A program made the translations under genes and the position numbers. The notes below the pieces were generated by a model that did not search any database, was not told the origin of the DNA, and worked only from the letters and a program-made list of their open reading frames with translations. A stretch of 64,000 nucleotides of DNA from Palsa-504 sp963767565 (GTDB lineage Bacteria; Actinomycetota; Actinomycetes; Streptosporangiales; Streptosporangiaceae): assembly GCA_963767565.1 (NCBI GenBank), contig CAVYEG010000009.1, forward strand, positions 1 through 64,000, written 5' to 3'. Shown piece by piece: positions 41,373 through 49,734 of the stretch. The first letter of the stretch is position 1. Each line of letters begins with the position of its first letter.

Positions 41373-42691
41373 GACTTGTAGGCCGATGGGACGAAGCTGT
41401 CGCCGACGGGCCTCAGCATGGCAGCGGCCTGCGCGTCGGTGGGCGCGTCGGGCCAGCCGGCCACCTCGGCGGCCAGGTCCTGCAGCAGGCGGCCGTCGGC
41501 CCGGTCGTCCCGGCGGGCGGCCAGCAGGACCGCGGCCCGGCACTCGCTGACCTCGCCGACACACTCGAACGGCTTGGCGCCCGCGCCGAGCAGGGCCCGG
41601 AACTTCCCGGCCAGCCCGGGATCCTCCAGCGGCTCGCCGGTGATCCTGAAGATCTGCCGCAGCGCCTCGGCAGGCAGGAACGGCGCCAGGATCAGGTCGA
41701 TGAAGCAGCACTTGTCGCACTGCCCGCACCAGTGGTCGAGCCGCCGGGCCGGATCGCTGTAGAAGGCCTTGTTACAGCTCCGGAACGACCCGTGATACGC
41801 CTGCAGGGCCGCGAACTCCTGGCCGACCCACAGCTCGGTCCGGTCCCGCAGCCAGGAGAAGTACTCCGGCATCCGGGCCGGGATCTCCGCCAGCACCTGG
41901 CGGAAGGCGGCCTCGAACGACGCGCCCTTGGAGTACTGGTGGTTCACCGGGCGGCCCTGGTCCTCCAGCGTCGGTACCGATGCCGACCACTCATTGGACA
42001 TGACGACCGCGTCCCGCTCGTCGAGCACGGCGGCCAGTACCGCTAGAGCCGACAGGATCCCGGTCACCGGCACATGCCCGTTCAGGAAACCGAGCTCGGC
42101 CGAGCGTAGCAGCTGCGGATCGATCTCCCGCTCGGCCCGGACGACGGGCAGGCCGGTGACCGCGGCCGGCGCCTCGATGGCCCCGAACCGGTCGGAGGGC
42201 CGGTTCACCACGAACAGCGCGGCGTCGGCCAGCCGCCGGACTCGCTCCACCACCACGATCGAGTCGATCCCGCCGCCGAACGGCACCAGCGCTCTTTGGC
42301 CGGATGTGCTGATGGGCGCCCGTTCTCCCGGGGCCAGCACCGCCTCGATGCGCAGATCGGACAGGTCCAGGGCGTTGCGGTAGGCGAACTCGCCCAGGCC
42401 TTGCAGGTAGAACTCGCGCAGGAAGGCCAGCTCGGCCTCGGTCAGCGCGGTGCCGCCGAGGTCGATAACCGGCGGTGCAGCGGTCTTGTAGTAGGAAACG
42501 CCGGCCAGCAGGAACACCAGGCGGGCCGCGGCGCGGGCTTCGGCGGTCTGCCAGCGCGGACCGGCAGGCAGCGTGAAGCGCTCCGCGAACTCCCTGCCGT
42601 CCAGCGAATAACGGCAGGTCAGCAGGCCGCTCTCGGCGTGGATGGTGAAGGACTCGTAGCCGAAGAGGTGACCGCGGGCAGCAGGGTCCAC
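41369..42691 (-). CDS. murL: UDP-MurNAc-L-Ala-L-Glu epimerase
   Basis: 440 residues from the GTG at 42691, whose first base is shared with the pgeF stop (TAGTG). This is a MurL-family protein: GYESFTIHAESGLLTCRYSL at the N-terminus, ALVPFGGGIDSIVVVERVR with the PP-loop-like GGGIDS, VVMSNEWSASVPTLEDQGRP, NHQYSKGASFE, and the Cys-rich CGQCDKCCFIDLILAPF. The known enzyme uses ATP to invert the terminal L-Glu of UDP-MurNAc-L-Ala-L-Glu to D-Glu and replaces glutamate racemase in some Xanthomonadaceae and actinobacteria. It lies between pgeF and murD with overlapping stops and starts on both sides, so the three are translationally coupled. Recognised from motif pattern; no search was run. Confidence 0.87.
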   Translation of the reverse strand: MDPAARGHLFGYESFTIHAESGLLTCRYSLDGREFAERFTLPAGPRWQTAEARAAARLVFLLAGVSYYKTAAPPVIDLGGTALTEAELAFLREFYLQGLGEFAYRNALDLSDLRIEAVLAPGERAPISTSGQRALVPFGGGIDSIVVVERVRRLADAALFVVNRPSDRFGAIEAPAAVTGLPVVRAEREIDPQLLRSAELGFLNGHVPVTGILSALAVLAAVLDERDAVVMSNEWSASVPTLEDQGRPVNHQYSKGASFEAAFRQVLAEIPARMPEYFSWLRDRTELWVGQEFAALQAYHGSFRSCNKAFYSDPARRLDHWCGQCDKCCFIDLILAPFLPAEALRQIFRITGEPLEDPGLAGKFRALLGAGAKPFECVGEVSECRAAVLLAARRDDRADGRLLQDLAAEVAGWPDAPTDAQAAAMLRPVGDSFVPSAYKS

Positions 42692-43614
42692 TACGTCGTC
42701 ACATCCGCGGACGGGCGGCCGGCGGCGCGCAGCCGCGCGACGAGGGCGAGGCGGCCGCACGGGCGGGCGGCCCGGTCGCTGAAGAAGTAGCCGCTACCGG
42801 ACTCGGGGCGGCTGGCGGGTCCGGTGGGCAGGTCGGTGACGTAGATGCGGGCCTCGGGGACGCCTGCCTCGCGCAGCACCAGGCGGTTCGCGGCCCACAG
42901 GTCGAGCCGCCACCGGTCCGGGACCGGGTCGGGGCGGACGAGGGCGTCCGCGTCCGGCCCGAAGGCCCCGGTGATGGCGTCACGGACCTCGGGGCCGACC
43001 TGGTAACGGCTCTGAGCGATGGCCGGGCCGACGCCGGCGATCACGTCGGCGGGGCGGGAGCCGAGCGACCGCATGGCGGCGATGGCCGCGGCGCCCGCCC
43101 GGGCGACGGTGCCGCGCCAGCCCGCGTGTACGCAGGCCAGCACGCCGGCCACCGGGTCGTGCAGCACGATGGGCACGCAGTCGGCGGCCAGGATGACCAG
43201 TACCACGCCGGGAGTGGTGGTGACCAGCGCGTCCGTATCGGTGATGGCGTCGTCCAGGGCGAAGGCGCCGCTCCCGGAGTCCGCCTGGCCGACCACCCGG
43301 ACTCCCGCGCCGTGCACCTGGCGCGCGAAGACGAAATCGTCCGGCCGGGCGTCCAGGGCGGCCGCGAGCCGCCGCCTGTTCTCCAGGACCCGGGCCGGTT
43401 CGTCGCCGACGGCCAGGCTCAGGTTGAGCGTGGCGTACGGCCCGGACGACACTCCCCCGTCCCGGGTCGTGACCGCCGCATCAGCACCGGACGCCGTCAG
43501 CGCCGGCCAGGTCAGCAGGCGCAGAGCTCCGGCCGTGCGGATCCGGGTCGGGCCGGCCCGGACCGGGCCGTCGGGGGCGGCGCTCGCCGGGAGCGGCCGG
43601 GTGTGGGCGGTCAT
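42691..43614 (-). CDS. pgeF: Peptidoglycan editing factor PgeF (laccase-domain, YfiH family)
   Basis: 307 residues. The metal/active-site motifs are present: FARQVHGAGVRVVGQ, LAADCVPIVLHDP and ACVHAGWRGTVARAGA, with the conserved His-Cys-His set. The E. coli homologue removes wrongly built UDP-MurNAc-L-Ser and so edits the first residue of the stem peptide; older annotations call the family polyphenol oxidase or multi-copper oxidase. In many bacteria the gene lies by ftsZ. Here it is coupled by one base to murL and then murD, which places it with stem-peptide synthesis. It starts 11 bp after the NTF2-like gene. Confidence 0.9.
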   Translation of the reverse strand: MTAHTRPLPASAAPDGPVRAGPTRIRTAGALRLLTWPALTASGADAAVTTRDGGVSSGPYATLNLSLAVGDEPARVLENRRRLAAALDARPDDFVFARQVHGAGVRVVGQADSGSGAFALDDAITDTDALVTTTPGVVLVILAADCVPIVLHDPVAGVLACVHAGWRGTVARAGAAAIAAMRSLGSRPADVIAGVGPAIAQSRYQVGPEVRDAITGAFGPDADALVRPDPVPDRWRLDLWAANRLVLREAGVPEARIYVTDLPTGPASRPESGSGYFFSDRAARPCGRLALVARLRAAGRPSADVTT

Positions 43615-43625
43615 CGCGTGCGATC

Positions 43626-44456
43626 TTAGCGGTAGGCGACGGGCGGCTCGACGTCGTCGTAGACGCGGACCGCCGCCAGCAGCCCGTCCGGGCCGCGTTC
43701 GTGGACGCCCAACCCAGCCTGGGGCGGCAGGTCGTTACGGCCCCACCGGACGCAGTTGAATTCCACGGCACAGCGCACGCCATCGTCGGTCACGGCGCAG
43801 TGCTCGAGGCCGATGCCACCACCCGCGCTGAAGCTGTCGGTGAAGAACGAGCGGAGCTCACCGCGGCCGCGGTGAGTGGGCCGCGGGCCGCCGGGCTCGC
43901 GGTAGTACCCCTCCGGCTCGAAGGTGCCCACGATCGCCTCGGTATCGCCGGCCTCGAGCGCGGCCTGGTAGGGGGCGACGATCCCGTCGAGGCGCCCCGG
44001 CCCGGGCTCGAGGATGGGCGGCCTGACCTGGTGCGGCCCGGTGATCGGCCACGGCCGGCAGTAGGTACGGAACACCACCGACCGGTCATCAGGGGATTCG
44101 GCGACGACCGCCACCGGCCAGAGCAGCTCGGGGCCGCCGCCCGGCAGGTGCGCCAGCAGCTCGACCACGGCCCGGCGGCCGGAGCGGGTCGACGCGACGG
44201 TCTCGGTCCGCAGGTTCAGCCCGCCCAGCCAGGACCGGTTATGGCGGACGAACTCCCGCACATGCCGGTGACCGCGGATCTGGCCGGACTTCGGGTCGTG
44301 GATCACGATGTCGCCGGGCCACGCGTGCTCGAGTATGCGGGGGTCACCGGTCTCCAGCGCCTGCAGGTACTGCGCGACCGGATCGGCCTGGCCGGCGGCA
44401 CGGTCCTGCACGCGGGCTAGTTCCACGGCGCTGGCGAACTCAGGAAACCACGGCAT
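43626..44456 (-). CDS. Protein with two NTF2/SnoaL-like domains
   Basis: 276 residues. The first half (AVAQYLQALETGDPRILEHA-like, then WPGDIVIHDPKSGQIRGHRHVREFV) and the second (VAPYQAALEAGDTEAIVGTF, then YYREPGGPRPTHRGRGELRS) are both SnoaL-type alpha+beta barrels, so the protein is a tandem duplication. Such domains bind small molecules or act as isomerases/hydrolases; no catalytic set can be assigned. It lies 50 bp after the dipeptidase and 11 bp before pgeF in the same operon. Upstream DNA holds three GGAGAAAGAGGC repeats that act as, or hide, the ribosome site. Confidence 0.75.
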   Translation of the reverse strand: MPWFPEFASAVELARVQDRAAGQADPVAQYLQALETGDPRILEHAWPGDIVIHDPKSGQIRGHRHVREFVRHNRSWLGGLNLRTETVASTRSGRRAVVELLAHLPGGGPELLWPVAVVAESPDDRSVVFRTYCRPWPITGPHQVRPPILEPGPGRLDGIVAPYQAALEAGDTEAIVGTFEPEGYYREPGGPRPTHRGRGELRSFFTDSFSAGGGIGLEHCAVTDDGVRCAVEFNCVRWGRNDLPPQAGLGVHERGPDGLLAAVRVYDDVEPPVAYR

Positions 44457-44460
44457 CTCG

Positions 44461-44496
44461 GCCTCTTTCTCCGCCTCTTTCTCCGCCTCTTTCCTG
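44461..44496. repeat. 12-bp tandem repeat upstream of the NTF2-like gene, three copies
   Basis: GCCTCTTTCTCC repeats from 44461 (last copy imperfect). On the coding strand it is purine-only (GGAGAAAGAGGC) and lies 5-40 bases before the ATG, so each copy supplies a Shine-Dalgarno-like core. Copy number could tune translation. Confidence 0.8.
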
Positions 44497-44506
44497 GGGC
44501 CGCGGC

Positions 44507-45700
44507 CTATCGCCCGTGGCGGGCGGCGACCGACTCGGCATCGCGCAGGACGCGCAGCAGGTTACCGCCGGCCAGGGCGGCGCAGTCCGGCTCGGGCCAG
44601 CCGCGGGCCAGCAGCTCGGCGAACAGGGCCGGGTAGGCGGACACGTCCTCCAGGCCGGCCGTGACGTCCGGGGTACCGTCGAAGTCACCGCCGATCCCGA
44701 CGTGCTCCGGGCCCGCGACCCGGCGGACATGCTCTACATGGTCCGCGACCTGGGCCAGCGTCGCCTGGGGCATCGGGTGGGCGGCCTCCCACTCGGGCTT
44801 GACCGCGAAAACCTGGGCCAGGTCCCTGGCGTCCAGGCCGCGGCGGGCGGTCTCGGCCTTGAGGCCGGCCAGCCAGTCCGCGGCCTCCTGGGAGACGAAA
44901 CCAGGCACGAACGTGACCATGCAGACGCCGCCGTTGGCGGCCAGCCGGGCGAGCACGTCGTCGGGTACGTTGCGCGGGCTGTCGCAGATGGCCCGGGCGG
45001 AGCTGTGCGAGAAGATGACCGGGGCCGCGGCGACGTCCAGCGCGTCGAGCATGGTGCCCGGGGCGACGTGCGACAGGTCGACCAGCATGCCGAGGCGCTG
45101 CATCTCGCGCACCACGTCCCGGCCGAAATCGGTCAGCCCGCCGGCCTCCGGGTCGTCGGTGGCCGAGTCGGCCCAGCCGACGTTGTTGTTGTGGGTCAGC
45201 GTCATGTACCTGACGCCGAGGGCGTACAGCATCCGCAGCACGCCCAGCGACCCCGCGATGGCGTGGCCGCCTTCCGCGCCGAGCAGCGAAGCGACCCGGC
45301 CGGAGGCGAAGACCCGCTCCACATCGTCCGCGGTCAGCGCGAGCTCGAGGGCCTCGGGGTACCGCGCGATCATCCGGCGGGCCAGCTCGATCTGCTCGAG
45401 CACGGCGGTGACGGCGCCGTCGGCGGCCAGCGAGGACGGCACGTAGACCGACCAGAACTGGGCGCCCACCCCGCCCGCCGCGAGCCGGGGCAGGTCCGTG
45501 TGGGTGCCGGCGACCGGCGCGGCCAGGTTCACCTCGGCCTGGTCGGCCGGCTCGGGGGCGGCGTCGCCGGGACCGGTCAGCCGGACCCGGCTGGTGTCTC
45601 CGCCGGCCCGCGCGCGCAGCGCCCAGGGCAGGTCATTGTGCCCGTCGATCAGCGGGAACCGCCGCAGCAGAGCCCGTGCCTCAAGCGTCCGGTCAGCCAC
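44507..45700 (-). CDS. M19 membrane-dipeptidase-family zinc dipeptidase
   Basis: 397 residues, GTG start. TIM-barrel metallopeptidase with the metal ligands in LIDGHNDLPWALRA, GAEGGHAIAGSLG, YMTLTHNNNVGWADSATD, VDLSHVAPGTM and VIFSHSSARAICD. The family cleaves dipeptides, including those with a C-terminal D-amino acid, so peptidoglycan fragments are possible substrates. There is no signal peptide, so it would act in the cytoplasm. It is the first gene of the operon that continues with the NTF2-like protein, PgeF, MurL and MurD, which favours a role in wall-peptide turnover. That role is inference. Confidence 0.88.
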   Translation of the reverse strand: MADRTLEARALLRRFPLIDGHNDLPWALRARAGGDTSRVRLTGPGDAAPEPADQAEVNLAAPVAGTHTDLPRLAAGGVGAQFWSVYVPSSLAADGAVTAVLEQIELARRMIARYPEALELALTADDVERVFASGRVASLLGAEGGHAIAGSLGVLRMLYALGVRYMTLTHNNNVGWADSATDDPEAGGLTDFGRDVVREMQRLGMLVDLSHVAPGTMLDALDVAAAPVIFSHSSARAICDSPRNVPDDVLARLAANGGVCMVTFVPGFVSQEAADWLAGLKAETARRGLDARDLAQVFAVKPEWEAAHPMPQATLAQVADHVEHVRRVAGPEHVGIGGDFDGTPDVTAGLEDVSAYPALFAELLARGWPEPDCAALAGGNLLRVLRDAESVAARHGR

Positions 45701-45732
45701 GCCGCTAGCCTACGCGCCGGACGCCGGGCGCC

Positions 45733-45799
45733 GGGGTGCGCCGCCAGGGGTGCGCCGCCAGGGGCGCGCCGCCAGGGGCGCGCCGCCAGGGGTGCGCCG
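45733..45799. repeat. 14-bp tandem repeat in a divergent promoter region, nearly five copies
   Basis: GGGGTGCGCCGCCA occurs at 45733 and 45747, GGGGCGCGCCGCCA at 45761 and 45775, and a partial copy from 45789. It lies between the dipeptidase start (45700) and the phosphatase start (45905), close to the likely promoters. The period, more than one DNA turn, and the C/T variant make it a candidate binding array or a simple slippage tract. Confidence 0.8.
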
Positions 45800-45904
45800 G
45801 ACGGGCAGCGAAGTACGGTTTTATCCTATTTATGCTGGTTAAGGGTGTGCAGAGGTACGCTTAGCAGGCGGGGGCGTAAGGCGGTACGCGATGAGCCTGG
45901 TCCG

Positions 45905-46738
45905 GTGACCGACCCGTGGGCACCATCCCGCCATGTCGCGCTTGACGGCGCGGTGAACGTCCGTGACATCGGCGGATACCACAGCACCATCGGGCTCGCG
46001 GTCCTGCGCGGGCGGCTGTTCCGCGGCGACGCGCTGAACCGGCTGTCCGCCGCCGACGCCGAACGGCTGGACCGGCTCGGCCTGCGTACCGTCATCGACT
46101 TCAGGACGCCGGGCGAGGTGCTGCTGGCCGGAGCGGACCGGCTTCCCGGCGGGATCGAATTCGCCAGCCTGCCGGTGAGCGGCGGCGACCTCGGGCCGAT
46201 ATACGAGCTGATCGCCAGCGGCGACCACGAGCAGCAGCGCAAGGAACTCGGCGGCGGCCGCGCCGCCGGGTTCATGGTGGAGCTCAACCGCGGGTTCGTG
46301 GCGGATCCGCGGCAGCGGGAGGCGTTCGGGGCCGCCCTGCGGCTGGTGTGCTCGCCGGGCCGGCTGCCGCTGCTCTACCACTGCTCGGGCGGGAAGGACC
46401 GGTCCGGGTGGATGACCGCGGTCCTGCTCACCATCCTCGGGGTTCCGCGCGAGGCGGTGCGGCGGGATTACCTGCTGTCCAACGACTTCCACCGCACGGG
46501 ATACGCCAAGCTCCGCTTCGACCTGGTCAAGACCGGGATCGTCGAGGATCCCGACCTGCTGCGGCCGATCATGGAACTGAGCCCCACCTACCTAGCCGCG
46601 GCGTTCGAGGAGGCGGACCGGCGATTCGGCTCGTTCACCAGGTTCCTGACCCGGGGGCTGGAGATCAGCGAGGCGGCGCTGGGCGAGCTGCGGCGCGGGC
46701 TGCTCGGCGACATGGTGCCACCGGAGCCCGTGCCGTAG
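45905..46738 (+). CDS. Tyrosine-protein phosphatase, DSP/SIW14-like (Y_phosphatase3)
   Basis: 277 residues from the GTG at 45905. Motifs: VNVRDIGGYHS at the N-terminus, RGRLFRGDALNRLSAAD, VIDFRTPGEV and the P-loop LYHCSGGKDRSGWMTAVLL, whose Cys and Arg form the CX5R active site. The Lys in GGKDR marks the actinobacterial PtpB/lipid-phosphatase-like group, which acts on phosphotyrosine and phosphoinositides. A tiny ATG frame at 45891 overlaps the region upstream but closes after five codons. It converges with the FHA-ABC gene 8 bp away. Confidence 0.88.
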   Translation: MTDPWAPSRHVALDGAVNVRDIGGYHSTIGLAVLRGRLFRGDALNRLSAADAERLDRLGLRTVIDFRTPGEVLLAGADRLPGGIEFASLPVSGGDLGPIYELIASGDHEQQRKELGGGRAAGFMVELNRGFVADPRQREAFGAALRLVCSPGRLPLLYHCSGGKDRSGWMTAVLLTILGVPREAVRRDYLLSNDFHRTGYAKLRFDLVKTGIVEDPDLLRPIMELSPTYLAAAFEEADRRFGSFTRFLTRGLEISEAALGELRRGLLGDMVPPEPVP

Positions 46739-46746
46739 ACCCCGCC

Positions 46747-49473
46747 TCAGCCCTTGCGGCGGCGCGGGCCCAGGCTCAGCAGCTTCAGCCAGGTGATCAG
46801 CGAGTACACCACCGCGAGCGCGATCAGCGCGGCCACATCTCGCAGCCAGTTCGCGGCGGTCTGGTTGTAGAAGCTGTCGGCAATCTGGTTGTGGGGGAAG
46901 GCATTGAAGTCGATGGTGGTCGCCGTCGCGGAGAAGCCCCAGCGGGACGGCGTGAGCCAGGCGACCTGCGCCAGCCCCGTCCCCAGCTTGAGCAGGCCGC
47001 CGGACAGGACGACCTGGACCAGGGTGATCATCACCAGGAACGGCACGGCCTTCTCCGAGGTGCTCACCATGGCCGACACCAGCAGGCCCACGCACATCGA
47101 GGCGAGCCCGAGCGCCACGATCGCGATGAGGATCTCGAACAGCGGCGGGAGGGCGCCTACGGCACCCTTGGACGGTCCGTTCACCCCGGTCAGCCCGACG
47201 AGCACCAGCACCACGGACTGCGCGATGCTGATTGCCCCGAGCACGAGGAGCTTGGAGGCCAGGTAGGCACCCGAGGACAGCCCCGCCGACCGTTCCCGCT
47301 TGTAGATGGCGCGTTCCTTGACCAGTTCCCAGATCGAGCTCGCGGTCCCGGACAAGACGGCGCAGATGACGAGCAAGATCAGCACGGTCTGCGCGTTCGG
47401 GTTGCCGCTGGGGATATTGGCCAGGCCTTGCTTACCCGCCAGCAGACGGATCAGCGCGCCGAGGAGGAAGGGCGCTATGGCCGTGCCCAGCAAGAAGCCG
47501 CGATCCGACGAGATCACCCGGATGTAGCGCTTGGTCAGGGTGACCGTCTGGCTGAACCCGCTGCGCCGCGCCGGCGGTACGTCACGCACCTGCTGATCGC
47601 CGGCCGGCGTGGGCGGGCGCTCCCGCTGGATCACGTACTGGGCGTAGGCGGGCGACGCCCGGTACTCTGCGGCCCAGTCCCGGTCCGGGTACTTGTCGAA
47701 CTGCTGGAACACATCGGCCCAGCGGTTCTGGCCGAAGTAGTTCAGGCCGTCGGAGGGCGGCCCGTAGAACGCGATCCTGCCGCCTGGGACCAGGACCAGC
47801 AGCCGGTCGCACTGGTCCAGATTGTCCACGCTGTGCGTGACCACGATGACCGTCCGGCCATCGTGGGCCAGGTCCTTCATCTGCTCCATGACCGACTTGT
47901 CCAGGCCGGGGTCCAGCCCCGAGGTGGGCTCGTCCAGGAACAGCAGCGACGGCCTGGTCAGCAGCTCCTGGGCGACGTTGACCCGCTTGAGCTGCCCGCC
48001 GGAGAGCCGGTCGGCGCGCGTGTTCGCGTGCTTGGTCAGGCCGAGCTCGCCCATCACCTCATCCACCCGGGCGTCCCGCTCGCTGGCCGTGGTGTCGGCC
48101 GGGAAGCGCAGCTCGGCGGAGTACTGCAGCGCACGCCGCGCCGTCAGCTGGGTGTGCAGCACGCTTTCCTGCGGTACCAGGCCGATCCGGTAGCGAAGCT
48201 CGGCGTAGTCACGGTAGAGGTCGCGGTTGTCGTACAGCACGGTGCCGGTGTCCGCGGGACGAGTCCCGGTCAGCGCGCCGAGCAGCGTCGACTTGCCCGC
48301 GCCGCTGGGCCCGATGACGCCGAGCAGGGTCTTCTCCGGGATCGGGAAGGTCACGTGATCGAGCAGCACCTTGCCGCCGCCCACGGTCACGACCAGGTCC
48401 AGCGCACTGAAGGTGACCTCGCCCGAGTCGATGTACTGCCGCAGTTCGCCGCCCGTCAGCCGGAAGGTCGAGTGGCCGACGCTGACGATGTCGGTCTCGC
48501 TCAGCACCGCGGAGGAGACCTTCCGGCCGTTGACGAACGTGCCGTTGTGGCTGCCCAGGTCGACGATCTCATACGCCCCGCTGGCCGAACGGCGCAGTTC
48601 GGCGTGGTGCCGGGACACGTCGAGGTCGGGCAGGACCAGGTCGTTGTCGGGGGTGCGGCCGATGCGCAGCGCCTTGACGGGCAGCGGCATCCGGGCCGTA
48701 GGCCGGAAGTCCACGCTGGGCATCAGGTTGGCGGGCACGCCGGCCGGCGCCTGCGGGGTCTGCCGGTGCCGAGGCTGCGGGGCGGGCGGCGCCTGCGGGG
48801 GCTGGGGCTGCGGGGGCTGCTGCCACGCCTGCGGCTGCGGCTGCGGCGCTGGCTGCTGCTGCCATCCGGCCGGCTGCGGCACGGGCGGGCGGGGGCCGCC
48901 CATCTCGCCGGGATGACGCGGCGTAGCGGCATGACGCGGGCCCGGCTCGGCGGGCCGGACCGGCTCGATTGGCTCCACCGGCGTGGGCGGTCCGGGGTCG
49001 GCGGGCGCATGCCGGGCGGCGTGCGCGGGCCCGTCCCGCAGGACATCGGGCGCCGGCCCGGCAGTCTGGGGCATGCAGCGCAGCAGCGGCCCGTCGTCCG
49101 GGTTGCCCAGCCGGACCACGCAATCAGAGGTGATCATGACCCGCTCGGCCCGCTGCGGGCCGACGAACGTCCCGTTGGTGCTGCCGGTGTCTTCGAGCAC
49201 CCACCGGTCACCGTCGACCCGCAGCACGCCGTGCCGCCATGAGACCCGGGAGTCGGCGATGACGATGTCGGCCTGGGGGTCGCGGCCTACGTGGTAGGTC
49301 GTCCCGCCGTGCAGGGTATGGTCTTCGCGCCGGGTCCGTACCACCAGAACGGGCACGGCGGGCGCGGCCTCAGCCAGCCCGGCGGACGGCATCCCGGCCT
49401 GGGTGGGCACGGCGTGGGGTGGTCCGGCCTGCGGCTGCTGCTGGCCAGGCCAATCTGAATGCTCCGGTGGCAT
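46747..49473 (-). CDS. ABC exporter with two FHA domains (Rv1747-like)
   Basis: 908 residues from the ATG at 49473. An FHA domain (about 55-115; DSRVSWRHGVLRVD, TGSTNGTFVG) is followed by a Pro/Gln-rich linker of about 110 residues and a second FHA (about 240-305; LDVSRHHAELRR, SHNGTFVNGR). The ABC ATPase has Walker A IGPSGAGKSTLLGAL, signature RLSGGQLKRVNVAQEL and Walker B LLFLDEPTSGLD. An ABC-2 permease with six helices ends the protein. FHA domains bind phosphothreonine, so transport is probably controlled by a Ser/Thr kinase, as for Rv1747 of M. tuberculosis, linked to lipid-linked cell-wall precursors. The frame is open far upstream, but a start there would overlap other genes. Confidence 0.92.
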   Translation of the reverse strand: MPPEHSDWPGQQQPQAGPPHAVPTQAGMPSAGLAEAAPAVPVLVVRTRREDHTLHGGTTYHVGRDPQADIVIADSRVSWRHGVLRVDGDRWVLEDTGSTNGTFVGPQRAERVMITSDCVVRLGNPDDGPLLRCMPQTAGPAPDVLRDGPAHAARHAPADPGPPTPVEPIEPVRPAEPGPRHAATPRHPGEMGGPRPPVPQPAGWQQQPAPQPQPQAWQQPPQPQPPQAPPAPQPRHRQTPQAPAGVPANLMPSVDFRPTARMPLPVKALRIGRTPDNDLVLPDLDVSRHHAELRRSASGAYEIVDLGSHNGTFVNGRKVSSAVLSETDIVSVGHSTFRLTGGELRQYIDSGEVTFSALDLVVTVGGGKVLLDHVTFPIPEKTLLGVIGPSGAGKSTLLGALTGTRPADTGTVLYDNRDLYRDYAELRYRIGLVPQESVLHTQLTARRALQYSAELRFPADTTASERDARVDEVMGELGLTKHANTRADRLSGGQLKRVNVAQELLTRPSLLFLDEPTSGLDPGLDKSVMEQMKDLAHDGRTVIVVTHSVDNLDQCDRLLVLVPGGRIAFYGPPSDGLNYFGQNRWADVFQQFDKYPDRDWAAEYRASPAYAQYVIQRERPPTPAGDQQVRDVPPARRSGFSQTVTLTKRYIRVISSDRGFLLGTAIAPFLLGALIRLLAGKQGLANIPSGNPNAQTVLILLVICAVLSGTASSIWELVKERAIYKRERSAGLSSGAYLASKLLVLGAISIAQSVVLVLVGLTGVNGPSKGAVGALPPLFEILIAIVALGLASMCVGLLVSAMVSTSEKAVPFLVMITLVQVVLSGGLLKLGTGLAQVAWLTPSRWGFSATATTIDFNAFPHNQIADSFYNQTAANWLRDVAALIALAVVYSLITWLKLLSLGPRRRKG

Positions 49474-49734
49474 GTTCAGAAGTGTAGAGCCGCTTGCCCT
49501 AAACGGGAATCGGCTAGACCATTCACGTTGACGGCGCGTTTTGGCATATTGGGTCACGGACACCGCGATACTGGAACGTCCGGCATATTGATCGAGCCGC
49601 ACCTGAGCCAAGGCTGCTTGCGGCGGCACGTAATCCACTGTCACTGAGCGAACTGCAGGGGTGGGGAGAATGAGTCTCGTGGATACGTACTGTGAGGCTG
49701 TGGCTACCGTGACCGGAGCCTGGGCAGGCCGGTC

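Noticed and set aside
45733..45799. CRISPR array
   Set aside because: The units are 14 bp, directly adjacent without spacers, and no cas gene is present.
44516..45904. N-terminal extension of the tyrosine phosphatase frame back to 44516
   Set aside because: Antisense to the dipeptidase gene and crosses the 14-bp repeat; phosphatase motifs begin after the GTG at 45905.
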